NCBI RefSeq assembly: GCF_040719145.1
Contig: NZ_JBFDUZ010000001.1
Span: 1,984,001-2,048,000 of the forward strand
DNA: 64,000 nucleotides
Source: Paenibacillus sp. JQZ6Y-1
GTDB taxonomy: Bacteria > Bacillota > Bacilli > Paenibacillales > Paenibacillaceae
Reading direction: 5' to 3'
The notes beneath the pieces are model-generated. The model saw only the letters and a program-made list of their open reading frames with translations. It was not told the DNA's origin and did not search any database. Positions 44,105 through 53,412 of the stretch are shown in pieces; position 1 is the stretch's first letter, and the number at the start of each line of letters is the position of its first letter. A program made the position numbers and the translations under genes.

Positions 44105-46531
44105 TTATCTGATGCTGCGAACATCGTCCACTATTTCCAAACGCTTCAATTCTGGCAACTCATGATCCACCCATTGCTCGAAGTCTGACGTCTTCATCGG
44201 ACGACCATAATAATATCCTTGGATATAATGACAGCCGAGTTGTAACAGCTGATGCACATGCTGCTGCGTCTCTACGCCCTCGGCAAGCACATTCATGCCC
44301 AATTGCTCCGCCAGTTCTAGAATCGAGCGTACGACTGCTTCGTTGCGCGGATTGCGATCAATATCGTATACGAGCGAGCGATCAATTTTGATAAAGTGGA
44401 ATGGGAAGCTTGTGACCGTACGCATAGAAGAATATCCAGTACCGAAGTCGTCCACAGCCAGCGTTACGCCCATTTTGACGATCTCATTACAGAGCGCCAT
44501 AATCTGCTCATCCTCACGAATGGCAGCACTCTCGGTAAACTCCAAACACAGCATATGTGCAGGCAGTCCCGTTTGCTTGAGTACCATCTCCACTTTATGG
44601 GCAAAATACGGATCGGTCAGCTGGCTGGCAGAGACGTTAACTGACATCTGCATATCGGTAAAATAACCACCGTGCATCCAGCGTACCGCTTGCTCTGCCG
44701 CTTCTTTCATCACCCATTCGCCGATCTGGCGGATCATCCCGCTCTGCTCTGCAATCGGAATAAAGTCCTGCGGCGACACAAAGCCCAGCTCAGCAGAATG
44801 CCAGCGGAGCAGCGCTTCAGCGCCGATCATTGTGCCCGTCTCGCTATCCACCTGCGGCTGATACACGAGTGTGAATTCTTTATTTTCCAGCGCCGTCTCC
44901 AAGCCCTGCTGCATCATGAGATGATGCTCGGCAGAGCTTTTCAGCGTTTCGTTAAACAGTTGATACTGGTTGCGCCCCATCCGTTTGGCAGCATACATCG
45001 CTGTATCTGCATTGCGCAGCAATGTTTCGGGATCACCGCCATCAAGTGGTGCCGTACAAACGCCAATACTACAGGATACATGATAATACTTTTCCCGCAG
45101 CGCAATCTGCTTGGCGAATCCGCGTAAAATATGGCTTGCGATCTCGGCTGGTGCATATTCATCCTGCCCCGCTGGAATCTCGGCAAGCAGTGAAAATTCA
45201 TCGCCACCCATCCGTGCTACAACGCTATGTTCCGGTGCATGTTGACGAATCAAACGCGCCACATTGATCAGCAACAGATCGCCAGCGGAATGCCCCATTG
45301 TATCGTTAATCCATTTAAAATGATCCAGATCCATCTGCATCACCACGACACGATGATTGTACACACGCGATCTCTCCAGCGCTTCTTCCAGCCGCAAATG
45401 GAACTGATACCGATTCGCAAGCCCAGTCAATGAATCGGTGTAGGCAAGCTCAAGCAAGCGCGCCTCGTCCTTCTGCTGCTGCGTAATGTCACGGATCAGC
45501 AAATAGCAGTGCATCTCGCCATCCATCTCCAAAAAGTCGCTGTTGATCTCAACCGTATACTGAACGCCTTTGCGATTCACGATCTGAATCTGCATATTCT
45601 GCGGTAGGGATCGATTCAAAAAGCCCTGCTCAAACAAATACATATACCGCGACTTGCTATCCTCGCTAAACAGAGCAAACACATCAATATCGTCATGCCC
45701 CTCTGGCACGCCAGCCAACTCGCGAAACGCCGGATTGCTTTCTACCGCAATCCCAGAAGCATTTACCAGTGCAATACCACCACTGGATAAGGAAAAGATC
45801 AATTTGTACCGCTGCTCTGCCGCTGCAAGAAACTCATACTTGTTCATCGCTACGCGCAGTGTGCAGGCAAGAATCAGCCCTGCATACGAAGGCAGATTGT
45901 TCAACGGCACGATAGGATTTTCCGGTAGCACATTGCCAAGCAAGAAGGCGACAATCAGCCAGACCGACGCAACCAGACTGCCGCGAATCATCGTCAGCAT
46001 CATCTGCTGTTCGCGCTTGTACGCACGGTTTCGCTTCAATTTGCGATAACCGAATACGGTAATCAGCATCAGATACAACAGCGAGTAACAGGCAATGACC
46101 AGAAACATAATATCAAAACCAGCACTGTGTATCTCTACACGCCAATATTGCCCTTCCACCAAGCGTACATGATAATAATCGGGATACACGATCATAAGCA
46201 CAACACCACTCAATGGGACGATTCCCATCAAGTGTACTAGTATTTTCGCTACCTTTAGACGGCTCAGCTGTGTAAAAAAGTACGTTAACAGCGTTAATGC
46301 CGCAAAGCTCAATACATACGCAGTCATAGGATTGATTTGGCTGGCAATGGAGAAATCAAGCGATTGAGTCAAAAAGTCGCTCAAAAAAATCAAGCCCAGC
46401 AAAACAATCAGCGCCATCGTTAATCGATGCAACGGATGATCGGGATGACGCAGCAATATTTCAATAGCCAGAAATCCTAGCAATATAAACGGAACAAACG
46501 ATAAAAGCAAAGACATTATAAATACGTACAT
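44105..46531 (-). CDS. 7TM-PAS-GGDEF-EAL c-di-GMP signalling protein (copy 1)
   Basis: The 808-residue protein has an N-terminal membrane sensor of about seven helices (residues 1-230). A PAS domain follows (about 240-360), then a GGDEF domain with ARMGGDEFSLL (about 370-530) and an EAL domain (about 545-800). The EAL motifs are GAEALLRWHS, LCLEFTESAAI, VDDFGTGYSSMRT, FIKIDRSLVYDI, LAEGVETQQ and GYYYGRPM. Both catalytic motifs are intact, so it may make and degrade c-di-GMP; the net activity cannot be told. TGGAGG lies 11 bases before the ATG. It follows its paralogue by 104 bases and probably shares its transcript. Confidence 0.92.
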   Translation of the reverse strand: MYVFIMSLLLSFVPFILLGFLAIEILLRHPDHPLHRLTMALIVLLGLIFLSDFLTQSLDFSIASQINPMTAYVLSFAALTLLTYFFTQLSRLKVAKILVHLMGIVPLSGVVLMIVYPDYYHVRLVEGQYWRVEIHSAGFDIMFLVIACYSLLYLMLITVFGYRKLKRNRAYKREQQMMLTMIRGSLVASVWLIVAFLLGNVLPENPIVPLNNLPSYAGLILACTLRVAMNKYEFLAAAEQRYKLIFSLSSGGIALVNASGIAVESNPAFRELAGVPEGHDDIDVFALFSEDSKSRYMYLFEQGFLNRSLPQNMQIQIVNRKGVQYTVEINSDFLEMDGEMHCYLLIRDITQQQKDEARLLELAYTDSLTGLANRYQFHLRLEEALERSRVYNHRVVVMQMDLDHFKWINDTMGHSAGDLLLINVARLIRQHAPEHSVVARMGGDEFSLLAEIPAGQDEYAPAEIASHILRGFAKQIALREKYYHVSCSIGVCTAPLDGGDPETLLRNADTAMYAAKRMGRNQYQLFNETLKSSAEHHLMMQQGLETALENKEFTLVYQPQVDSETGTMIGAEALLRWHSAELGFVSPQDFIPIAEQSGMIRQIGEWVMKEAAEQAVRWMHGGYFTDMQMSVNVSASQLTDPYFAHKVEMVLKQTGLPAHMLCLEFTESAAIREDEQIMALCNEIVKMGVTLAVDDFGTGYSSMRTVTSFPFHFIKIDRSLVYDIDRNPRNEAVVRSILELAEQLGMNVLAEGVETQQHVHQLLQLGCHYIQGYYYGRPMKTSDFEQWVDHELPELKRLEIVDDVRSIR

Positions 46532-46635
46532 ACGCTTTTTCCTCCAGACAGAAGGTAAACCACTTAACTTATTATCGAAAGATTGGGCGCAAATTGTTAG
46601 GGTTTTGTTCTATTGGAGTTGACTGGAAACGACTG

Positions 46636-49008
46636 TCAGCTTGAAATGAGCCATTGTCGCAGTTCATCGGCACTCATCGGGCGAGCATAATAATAGCCCT
46701 GCACATAATGACAACCCAGTCGCTTCAATAATTCCACCTGCCGCACCGTCTCTACGCCTTCAGCTAATACGCCCATATTCAGCTGCTCCGCCAGCTCCAA
46801 TACAGAGCGTACAACCGCTTCACTGCGGGAGTTTCGGTCAATATCAAAGATCAGCGAGCGATCAATTTTGATACATTGAAAAGGAATGCTCGTTACCGTT
46901 CGCAGCGAGGAATACCCTGTCCCAAAATCGTCCACCGACAGTGAGCTACCCATCGCAATTACATTGGCACAAATATCATGGATATGCTCACTCTCCCGAA
47001 TCGCGACACTTTCTGTAAACTCCAAACAAAATAAGTGCGGTGGCAATGCAGTATGCTCTAGCACATGACGCATCTTCATAATAAAATGCGGATCGTTGAG
47101 CTGACTTGCCGATACATTGACCGACATTTTGAGTTCCCCCATACCTTCCTGCTCCCACTGCGCTGCCTGACGGGCTGCTTCCTTCATCACCCACTCGCCA
47201 ATCGGTCGAATCAATCCGTTCTGTTCAGCAATCGGAATGAATTCTTGCGGTGACACGGTGCCAAGGGTTCCCGAATTCCAGCGCAACAGCGCCTCCACAC
47301 CAACGGTACGATCTGTGCGAATATCCACCTGAGGCTGGTAGACTAGCGAAAATTCATCATATTTCAGTGCAGCCTCTAAGCCGCGTTGTAGCTGCATCAG
47401 TCGTTCCGCAGAATTTTTGAGTTGTTCATTGAACACTTGATATTGGTTACGTCCTAGCTTCTTAGCATTGTACATAGCAATATCTGCATGACTCAGCAGC
47501 ATCTCCGGTGTATCCTGATCATTCTCAGAAATGTAAATCCCGATACTACAGGACACATCATAATACTTCTCCTTCAAATTCACTTCTCTACGGAAGCCTT
47601 CCAAAATACGTGTAGCAATTGCCGTCGCTTCCTGCTGCAATTGATCTGAGGTCAACGTACAGAGCAGTGCAAATTCATCCCCACCCATACGGGCGACCTG
47701 ACTGCCATCTGGAATATGGCGGGTGATCAGTTCAGCGATATGAACGAGCAGCTGATCACCCGCAGAGTGACCCATCGTATCATTGATCCATTTAAAATGA
47801 TCCACATCCATTTGCATAACAGCGATATGCGTACCGTCCGCTCGGCACTGCTTCAATATCTGCTCAATGTACAGACTGAACTGATAACGATTGGCTAAAC
47901 CAGTCAGAGAATCCGTATAGGCAAGCTCCAATAAACGCTCCTGATCCTTTTGTTCCTTCGTAATATCGCGAATCATGGCATAGCAGTACAATTCGCCTTC
48001 AATCTCAAGAAAATCGCTATTCACTTCAATCGTTAGCTGTTTGCCAAGAAAGTTGATAATCGGCAATTGAACGCCTTGCGGCATTTTGCGTTCACGATAG
48101 CCCTTTTTGTGCATATGAATAATACTCTCACGCTGATCTAATGGATATAACTGAAGTACACTAATATCATTTCGGTCGGCAGATACGCCCATAATCGCGC
48201 GAAATGCAGGATTCATTTCAATCGCGATGCCACGAGAATTAATCAGCGCAATCCCATGGGTCGATAACGTAAATAGCAGCTTGTAACGCTGCACTTCACC
48301 GACCAAAAATTGATGCTTGTTCATGGACAGCTGCAATGTGTAAGCCAGAATTAAACCGGCATATGTAGGCAAGCTGTCAATCGGGAAATACGGGTTGTCA
48401 CGTAGCCATGCTCCAATCATAAAGCTACCCAGCAACCATACAACGGCATAGGCGCTACCACGAATAATAGTTAGCATCATACGCTGTTCATGCTGGTAAA
48501 TTCTCTTACTTCTTAACTTGCGATATCCAAAAAACATAATGAGCAGCAAATAAGCCATCGTGTAACAGGACGTAACGATGACCAAATACTGAAAACCGAT
48601 ACTCTGTACTTCGACTCGCCAATAGCGTCCTTGGGCTACTGTAATACCGAATACAGATGGCATCCACTCCATCAGAATAATGCCACATAGCGGAATGATC
48701 GCTGCTGTATGCAGCACAATACCAGGTAAGGTGATACGACTTAATTTTGTAAAAAAATAAATCAGCAATGCCATCGCGCAAAAGCTGAAAATGTAAGTTC
48801 CTCGAATGGTAATTTGTCTGGCAATCTCATGATTGAGCACCTGCGTCAAAAAATCGCTCAAAAAAATCAATGCAAGCGTACCAATCAGCATCATCGTCAG
48901 ACGATGCAGCGGATGATCGGGATGTCGCCACAAAATCTTGAGCGCCAGCAGACCAAGAATCACAAACGGAACAAACGAAAGAAAAAATACAGTCACAAAT
49001 GTGTACAT
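46636..49008 (-). CDS. 7TM-PAS-GGDEF-EAL c-di-GMP signalling protein (copy 2)
   Basis: The 790-residue protein has the same four-part layout as copy 1 and is clearly homologous from end to end: the N-termini share LSFVPF and HPDHPLHRLTM blocks. GGDEF reads ARMGGDEFALL. EAL motifs are VEALLRWNS, LCLEFTESVAI, VDDFGTGYSSLRT, CIKIDRSLIFDI and LAEGVET. Both domains look catalytically competent. The two membrane and PAS regions differ more than the signalling domains, suggesting different signals for one output. GGAGGG lies 8 bases before the ATG. The terminator at 49160 separates it from the upstream ligase gene. Confidence 0.92.
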   Translation of the reverse strand: MYTFVTVFFLSFVPFVILGLLALKILWRHPDHPLHRLTMMLIGTLALIFLSDFLTQVLNHEIARQITIRGTYIFSFCAMALLIYFFTKLSRITLPGIVLHTAAIIPLCGIILMEWMPSVFGITVAQGRYWRVEVQSIGFQYLVIVTSCYTMAYLLLIMFFGYRKLRSKRIYQHEQRMMLTIIRGSAYAVVWLLGSFMIGAWLRDNPYFPIDSLPTYAGLILAYTLQLSMNKHQFLVGEVQRYKLLFTLSTHGIALINSRGIAIEMNPAFRAIMGVSADRNDISVLQLYPLDQRESIIHMHKKGYRERKMPQGVQLPIINFLGKQLTIEVNSDFLEIEGELYCYAMIRDITKEQKDQERLLELAYTDSLTGLANRYQFSLYIEQILKQCRADGTHIAVMQMDVDHFKWINDTMGHSAGDQLLVHIAELITRHIPDGSQVARMGGDEFALLCTLTSDQLQQEATAIATRILEGFRREVNLKEKYYDVSCSIGIYISENDQDTPEMLLSHADIAMYNAKKLGRNQYQVFNEQLKNSAERLMQLQRGLEAALKYDEFSLVYQPQVDIRTDRTVGVEALLRWNSGTLGTVSPQEFIPIAEQNGLIRPIGEWVMKEAARQAAQWEQEGMGELKMSVNVSASQLNDPHFIMKMRHVLEHTALPPHLFCLEFTESVAIRESEHIHDICANVIAMGSSLSVDDFGTGYSSLRTVTSIPFQCIKIDRSLIFDIDRNSRSEAVVRSVLELAEQLNMGVLAEGVETVRQVELLKRLGCHYVQGYYYARPMSADELRQWLISS

Positions 49009-49362
49009 ACTGTCGCCCTCCAGCTGAAGTCAAAAAGCGTCCTATTCTACATTATCGAAACGAGACGTACAAAAAGTTATATCTAATAGGCTTAATTAGT
49101 ATATTATTGTCGATATTTGTTTCATTTTGTGTAATAAGGCTGGATTTTAGCACAAAAAAAGCGTGGTTCACGGAAAGAAACCGTGATACCACGCTATTGT
49201 TATAGAAGTGTTTGGACAAAACAGATGCTGCGCATGCAAATGATATAATTCCTTTTAACTGAAAAACATATCGATCTGCACAGACTGTAAATGGAGAATT
49301 ATTATTTCTCTCGTGTATCGGCTTAATCAATCTGCTGTCTTTTTAGTGATAGGTTGAACTCA
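49009..49362. other. Intergenic stretch upstream of the GGDEF-EAL pair
   Basis: It contains the terminator at 49160-49195; no gene is supported. Confidence 0.5.
49160..49195 (-). terminator. Terminator after the acyl-CoA ligase gene
   Basis: AGCGTGGT (49160-49167) pairs with ACCACGCT (49188-49195) with an inner ACGG/CCGT pairing; seven T follow on the minus strand. Confidence 0.85.
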
Positions 49363-50952
49363 TTATTGCTTGTTATGCTCCTGATCGCGCAGCTCAATAC
49401 GACGAATTTTACCAGAGCTGGTTTTAGGCAAATCGCTGACAAATTCGATTTTACGCGGATATTTGTAAGGAGCTGTCCATTCTTTGACATGGTTTTGCAG
49501 TTCACGTACTAGCTCTGGCGAACCTTCCACTCCGTCACGCAGTACGATGAATGCTTTGACAATATGTCCGCGAATCTCGTCCGGGCTGGCAACTGCGGCA
49601 CATTCCTTCACCGCCTGATGCTTCATCAGCGCCTCTTCTACTTCAAACGGTCCAATCGTATAGCCAGAGCTGATAATAATATCGTCACCACGACCTTCAA
49701 ACCAGAAGTAGCCCTCTTCATCGCGGCGTGCACGGTCGCCAGTAACAAAGTATTCGCCATTCACACTTTGCTGCTTGCGCTGTGGATCAAGATAATACGT
49801 TTGGAACAGTGCAGGCATGTCATTACGTACGGCAATATCTCCAACTTCACCAACTGGTACTGGCTGACCATGTTCATCAATAATCTCAACCAGCCCTGGT
49901 GAGATGGATTGCCCCATAGCGCCAAGACGAACCGGTGCACCAGTCAGATTACCGATCAGCAGTGTGCTTTCCGTCTGACCATAGCCATCGCGGATTGTAA
50001 TATCAAAATGACGACGGAAGGTATGAATGACTTCTTCATTGAGCGGTTCCCCAGCAGACACGGCACTACGCAGCGCTGACAGATCGTAATCGCCCAGACC
50101 TTCTGTTTTCGCCATTAAGCGATATTCGGTTGGTGTACAGCAAAGCACGTTCACGCGATGCTCTTGCAGCAGCTGCAAGTATTTGTGCGGTTGAAATGGT
50201 CCATTGTAGACCAATCCAGTCGCTCCCCAGCCAAGCACGGACAGGAACGGGCTCCAAATCCATTTTTGCCAGCCTGGTGCAGCGGTTGCCCAAACGGTAT
50301 CGTCTTCACGAATATCGAGCCACGGGCGAGTAATGCGTAGGTGAGCATATCCCCAGCCATGACTGTGTACAACGCCTTTGGGATTACCGGTCGTACCGGA
50401 TGTATAGGCGAGGATCGCCATATCGTCGCGATGCGTATCGACTGCGGCGAATTGATCCGATTGGTCGTTCATCAAGCCGCGCAGATCCAACCAGTTTGCT
50501 GGTAATACGCTATCGTCGGCAGCAACAGAGATTTTCCATGCCCATTCTGGCAGGTTCTCATCGATTTTGTCTACCTCGGCAGTTACATTGGACCAAGCGA
50601 TAACTGCGCGTGCTTGTGAATGGTGCAGACGATAAGCAAGATCCTTAGCGCGCAGCATTTCTGAGGATGGAATAATAACAATGCCGCTTTTCAGACAGGC
50701 AAGGTAAATAATATAGGCAATAATCTGTCTTGGTACCATGACCAGCACCTTGTCGCCGCGCTTGAGTCCAAGCTGCTGCATACCGTTGGCAAGCTGGTTG
50801 GCTTGCTCTAGCAGATTACCGTACGTAATCTCGGCTTGCTCTCCGGCTTCATTCAGCCATTTTAGTGCAAGCTTGGCAGGGTTATGTTTTTCCATTTCCG
50901 AAGTGATATTGTATCGTTCCGGTGCAATCCAATCTTGTTGATTCAATGTCAT
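49363..50952 (-). CDS. Acyl-CoA synthetase (AMP-forming), MbcS/YtcI-like
   Basis: The 529-residue ligase activates a short- or medium-chain carboxylate with ATP and CoA. Adenylation motifs are AYTSGTTGNPKGVVHSHG, the WATAAPGWQKWIWSPFL region typical of the MbcS/medium-chain acyl-CoA ligase branch, DGYGQTESTLLIGN, EYFVTGDRARRDEEGYFWFEGRGDDII, and the C-terminal lysine motif LPKTSSGKIRRIELR. Branched-chain or medium-chain acids are likely substrates. AAAGGGG lies 4-5 bases before the ATG. A FapR-like operator overlaps its promoter, tying it to membrane lipid supply. Confidence 0.9.
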   Translation of the reverse strand: MTLNQQDWIAPERYNITSEMEKHNPAKLALKWLNEAGEQAEITYGNLLEQANQLANGMQQLGLKRGDKVLVMVPRQIIAYIIYLACLKSGIVIIPSSEMLRAKDLAYRLHHSQARAVIAWSNVTAEVDKIDENLPEWAWKISVAADDSVLPANWLDLRGLMNDQSDQFAAVDTHRDDMAILAYTSGTTGNPKGVVHSHGWGYAHLRITRPWLDIREDDTVWATAAPGWQKWIWSPFLSVLGWGATGLVYNGPFQPHKYLQLLQEHRVNVLCCTPTEYRLMAKTEGLGDYDLSALRSAVSAGEPLNEEVIHTFRRHFDITIRDGYGQTESTLLIGNLTGAPVRLGAMGQSISPGLVEIIDEHGQPVPVGEVGDIAVRNDMPALFQTYYLDPQRKQQSVNGEYFVTGDRARRDEEGYFWFEGRGDDIIISSGYTIGPFEVEEALMKHQAVKECAAVASPDEIRGHIVKAFIVLRDGVEGSPELVRELQNHVKEWTAPYKYPRKIEFVSDLPKTSSGKIRRIELRDQEHNKQ

Positions 50953-51002
50953 GACCCCTTTGTGCTATATAATTAGGAAAGAATGTTCGAAAGCTTCCAT
51001 AC

Positions 51003-51032
51003 AGTATAGCACGTCCTAGTACCAGGTTCTAA
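51003..51032 (-). promoter_or_regulatory. Acyl-CoA ligase promoter with FapR-like box
   Basis: On the minus strand the 17-mer TTAGAACCTGGTACTAG (51016-51032) closely follows the FapR operator consensus TTAGTACCTRNTACTAA. A -10 box TATACT lies at 51003-51008; the operator covers the spacer and -35 area. FapR binding would repress the gene until malonyl-CoA rises. Confidence 0.6.
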
Positions 51033-51095
51033 TACTAATTTAACATTGACTCAAAAAAATGCTGCAAATCCGTCTACGATCACGAGTTTGTACGA

Positions 51096-51692
51096 TCACA
51101 TTGCTGTCGCTGAGCCGGATGAGGAAGGGCGCGGTGACTTGGACTTACGCTTAAACCAAAAGATTCGTGCCAGCAACAACACACCTGTTATCGATGCTGT
51201 TATCATATACATCCACCAGATGGGAGCAGACTTGGTATCTGTACCGAGCAATGTCCCATGCAGCAAAGCCATAGCATAAGTGGGCAACGCCAAAAAGTGA
51301 ATCGTTCTCCACACCTTTTTGCCGAATGCCTTCATATAGTCCGAGCTGATCATAATGAGCAGTAGCATATAAAAGGATATCGTACCCAATCCAGTCAACC
51401 ATCGCTCATGCGGCGTAGCAAACGGAATGAGCAGTTGCCAGATGGAATAACCGATATAATCGTCAAATACCAATACAAGCCCGTGAATCATTCCGAACAA
51501 AAGCCCAAACCACCCACACCATTGATGAATTTGACTAATGATCAGCTTACGCTTGCCTTTGGAAAAGCTGCTGCCTTGCAGCATCCCCGCACTTACCGCA
51601 ACAAACAGCAGCAGATATGCCGTCAAACCGGCAGCACGCGTTGTGTACCAAACGTTGATCATATTGCCCAGCTCACTCCACAGATTACTCAT
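51096..51692 (-). CDS. Ferric reductase-like transmembrane protein
   Basis: The 198-residue protein has about six membrane helices with conserved histidines placed for haem binding: SQIHQWCGWFGLLFGMIHGLV, and KVWRTIHFLALPTYAMALLHG. This is the pattern of the ferric reductase/MsrQ-like membrane family, which passes electrons across the membrane. It has no FAD/NADPH domain, so it needs a partner electron donor. It overlaps the upstream ApbE gene by eight bases and ends the operon. The soluble C-terminus is Lys/Ser-rich. Confidence 0.83.
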   Translation of the reverse strand: MSNLWSELGNMINVWYTTRAAGLTAYLLLFVAVSAGMLQGSSFSKGKRKLIISQIHQWCGWFGLLFGMIHGLVLVFDDYIGYSIWQLLIPFATPHERWLTGLGTISFYMLLLIMISSDYMKAFGKKVWRTIHFLALPTYAMALLHGTLLGTDTKSAPIWWMYMITASITGVLLLARIFWFKRKSKSPRPSSSGSATAM

Positions 51693-52686
51693 TATTCATC
51701 CACTCTCCTTGTCCCGTCAAGGTGACATATCGATCTAGCGGTCCGTCGATTAGACAGCGCCCGTCCTGCGTTACACCGATCATAGCGGCATCAGGGCATT
51801 GTCGGCGCAGCCACGCCGGTCCTTGCTGTTTACCGAGAATAAGCACACATTTGGCATACACTTCGGCATCGGTCAGCGAATCGCTGATGACGGTGAGCTG
51901 TACCCAATCCGATTGCGCAGGCATTCCGGTACGAGGATCAAGCAAATGATGATGGTGTCCAGCTCCATTTTGCCAGCTGCGTTTGATCGTGCTGCTTGTT
52001 GCTACTCCGGCATCCTTGTGCATGTGTAGGGAAGCAATATGCTGTCCGCTTGACCACGGATCGGCAACATCCACTACATAATCTTGCAGATTACTTCCCC
52101 ATATGATCAGATCGCCACCCGCATTTACCATGCCACTTGCCACCCCCTGCTGACGCATCATCAGCGCATATTGCTCTGCACTCCATCCTTTGGCAATGCC
52201 ACCTAGGTCGACCGAGACATCCGCATGAACATGAACCGTTCGCAATATTGGGTCTAGCGTGCATATTCGACCATGGGACTGCATGTACGAAAAATCTCCC
52301 CACTGATGTCCATTCATTGTCTGTGTAATTGCATGAGCAGCGTTACTGAATTCATTCGCCTGTAGAGATACTATAGGCATTGTAGCGGTCGAAAGCGAAT
52401 TCTGATTGGGATAACCAATGCGGGTCAATATTTGTCCCATAAAAGGATCAAACAAATGATCCGTGCGCTGCTGGTACTGTATAGCCTGACTCATCGCTTC
52501 ATATAGTAAGGCTGAGGCATAAAATGGATACCCCTGCTGACGATTGAGCTGTGACAGCTCACTTTGAGGATCAAACCGACTCAAATGTCGCTCAACAAAA
52601 GCAAACCACGATTCGGCACGCTGAATATCCTGCTCCTCTAAACCTGCAATGTAAAATAGAGTACTCATAGCTTGAAAGCTATACAA
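51685..52686 (-). CDS. apbE: FAD:protein FMN transferase (ApbE family)
   Basis: The 333-residue enzyme attaches FMN covalently to Ser/Thr of target proteins. Family features are the N-terminal FQAMSTLFYIAG, ADVSVDLGGIAKGWSAEQYA, GMVNAGGDLIIWG, a metal/FAD loop around HHHHLLDPRTGMP, and DSLTDAEVYAKCVLILG. It has no clear lipoprotein signal, unlike many ApbE proteins. The TTG at 52686 is taken as start because GGAGGGAG lies 7 bases upstream and the family needs the FxAM segment. No obvious flavinylation target (FMN-bind motif S/T-GA-S/T) is encoded next to it. Confidence 0.9.
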   Translation of the reverse strand: MYSFQAMSTLFYIAGLEEQDIQRAESWFAFVERHLSRFDPQSELSQLNRQQGYPFYASALLYEAMSQAIQYQQRTDHLFDPFMGQILTRIGYPNQNSLSTATMPIVSLQANEFSNAAHAITQTMNGHQWGDFSYMQSHGRICTLDPILRTVHVHADVSVDLGGIAKGWSAEQYALMMRQQGVASGMVNAGGDLIIWGSNLQDYVVDVADPWSSGQHIASLHMHKDAGVATSSTIKRSWQNGAGHHHHLLDPRTGMPAQSDWVQLTVISDSLTDAEVYAKCVLILGKQQGPAWLRRQCPDAAMIGVTQDGRCLIDGPLDRYVTLTGQGEWMNNE

Positions 52687-52768
52687 CGTGCTCCCTCCTC
52701 TTGCTGTGATACGTTGATGTTCATGCAGCAGCTCAAAGGATCATGAATGGAATGTCTTCCGTATGACA

Positions 52769-53158
52769 TCACGAAGCATGTGTGCGTGTATGCGTAGTGG
52801 TCTTAGCAGTTTTACTGGAAGCGGAACGGTCACTTTTCTTTGTCTTGTGGGCTTTGTGAGAGACTGCGGATAGATGTTCAGCTTGAAGCGGAGTGGCAGC
52901 AGTCTCAAGCGATGATGCGGTGACATCGCTCGGACTCGATAGTGTTCCCGACTCTTCGCTCCACTGTTGCTGTAATACATCTAGTGTTGATGCAGATTGT
53001 TCATCATTTTGAGGAAGTGCCGATACATTGCCAGCCAACGAATGGTCGGTTGTCGATGCCTCTGCCTGCTCATTATGCTGAATCCAACCGATAAAGCCTG
53101 TAAACAGCAATGCTCCAGACAAGCCGGTCATCCATTTGATTCGCGTTTGATTGTTCAT
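52769..53158 (-). CDS. Small anchored protein of the ApbE operon, unknown family
   Basis: The 129-residue protein is not one I recognise. It has a single N-terminal hydrophobic segment (WMTGLSGALLFTGFIGWI) that can anchor it or act as a signal. A long acidic and Ser/Thr/Gln-rich stretch follows, ending in a very basic tail rich in Lys, Thr and Ser, typical of wall- or surface-exposed proteins. GTGAGG lies 9 bases before the ATG at 53158. It is the first gene of the operon with ApbE and a ferric reductase-like protein, and faces the two-component system. It has no FMN-binding domain signature. Confidence 0.65.
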   Translation of the reverse strand: MNNQTRIKWMTGLSGALLFTGFIGWIQHNEQAEASTTDHSLAGNVSALPQNDEQSASTLDVLQQQWSEESGTLSSPSDVTASSLETAATPLQAEHLSAVSHKAHKTKKSDRSASSKTAKTTTHTRTHAS

Positions 53159-53254
53159 GGATATCATCCTCACTGTATAATTTTTTGACTGTATCAGATA
53201 TACCGATACGAGAATCATTGGTCGATCGTTCTGAATCCAAGTGTAGGATAGGAT

Positions 53255-53272
53255 GGTGAAATTACGGTGAAA
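53255..53272 (-). promoter_or_regulatory. Response-regulator box candidate, operon side
   Basis: On the minus strand TTTCACC occurs twice (53266-53272 and 53255-53261) with 11-bp spacing. A possible -10 TATCCT lies 16 bp from the first. The motif resembles TTTCATTG repeated on the other side of the region. Confidence 0.45.
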
Positions 53273-53307
53273 GAATCGCTATGTTCTCACAGACTCCCTC
53301 ATTACCA

Positions 53308-53340
53308 TTTCATTGAATTTTCATTGAGCCGTGATATGCT
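53308..53340 (+). promoter_or_regulatory. Response-regulator box and promoter of the two-component genes
   Basis: TTTCATTGA occurs at 53308-53316 and 53319-53327, an 11-bp period typical of OmpR/PhoB-family binding. It overlaps a -35 candidate TTGAAT (53313-53318); TATGCT (53335-53340) is the -10 at 16 bp. Autoregulation is likely but inferred. Confidence 0.5.
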
Positions 53341-53412
53341 GAAAAAATAAAGACAACATGAATCATCCTCTACTTGATCTTGAGGACGACATGAACGGGG
53401 GAACATAGAAGG

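Noticed and set aside
52769-53158. Flavinylation target of ApbE
   Set aside because: The protein contains no S/T-GA-S/T motif in an FMN-binding domain; SGAL in its membrane segment is not suitable.
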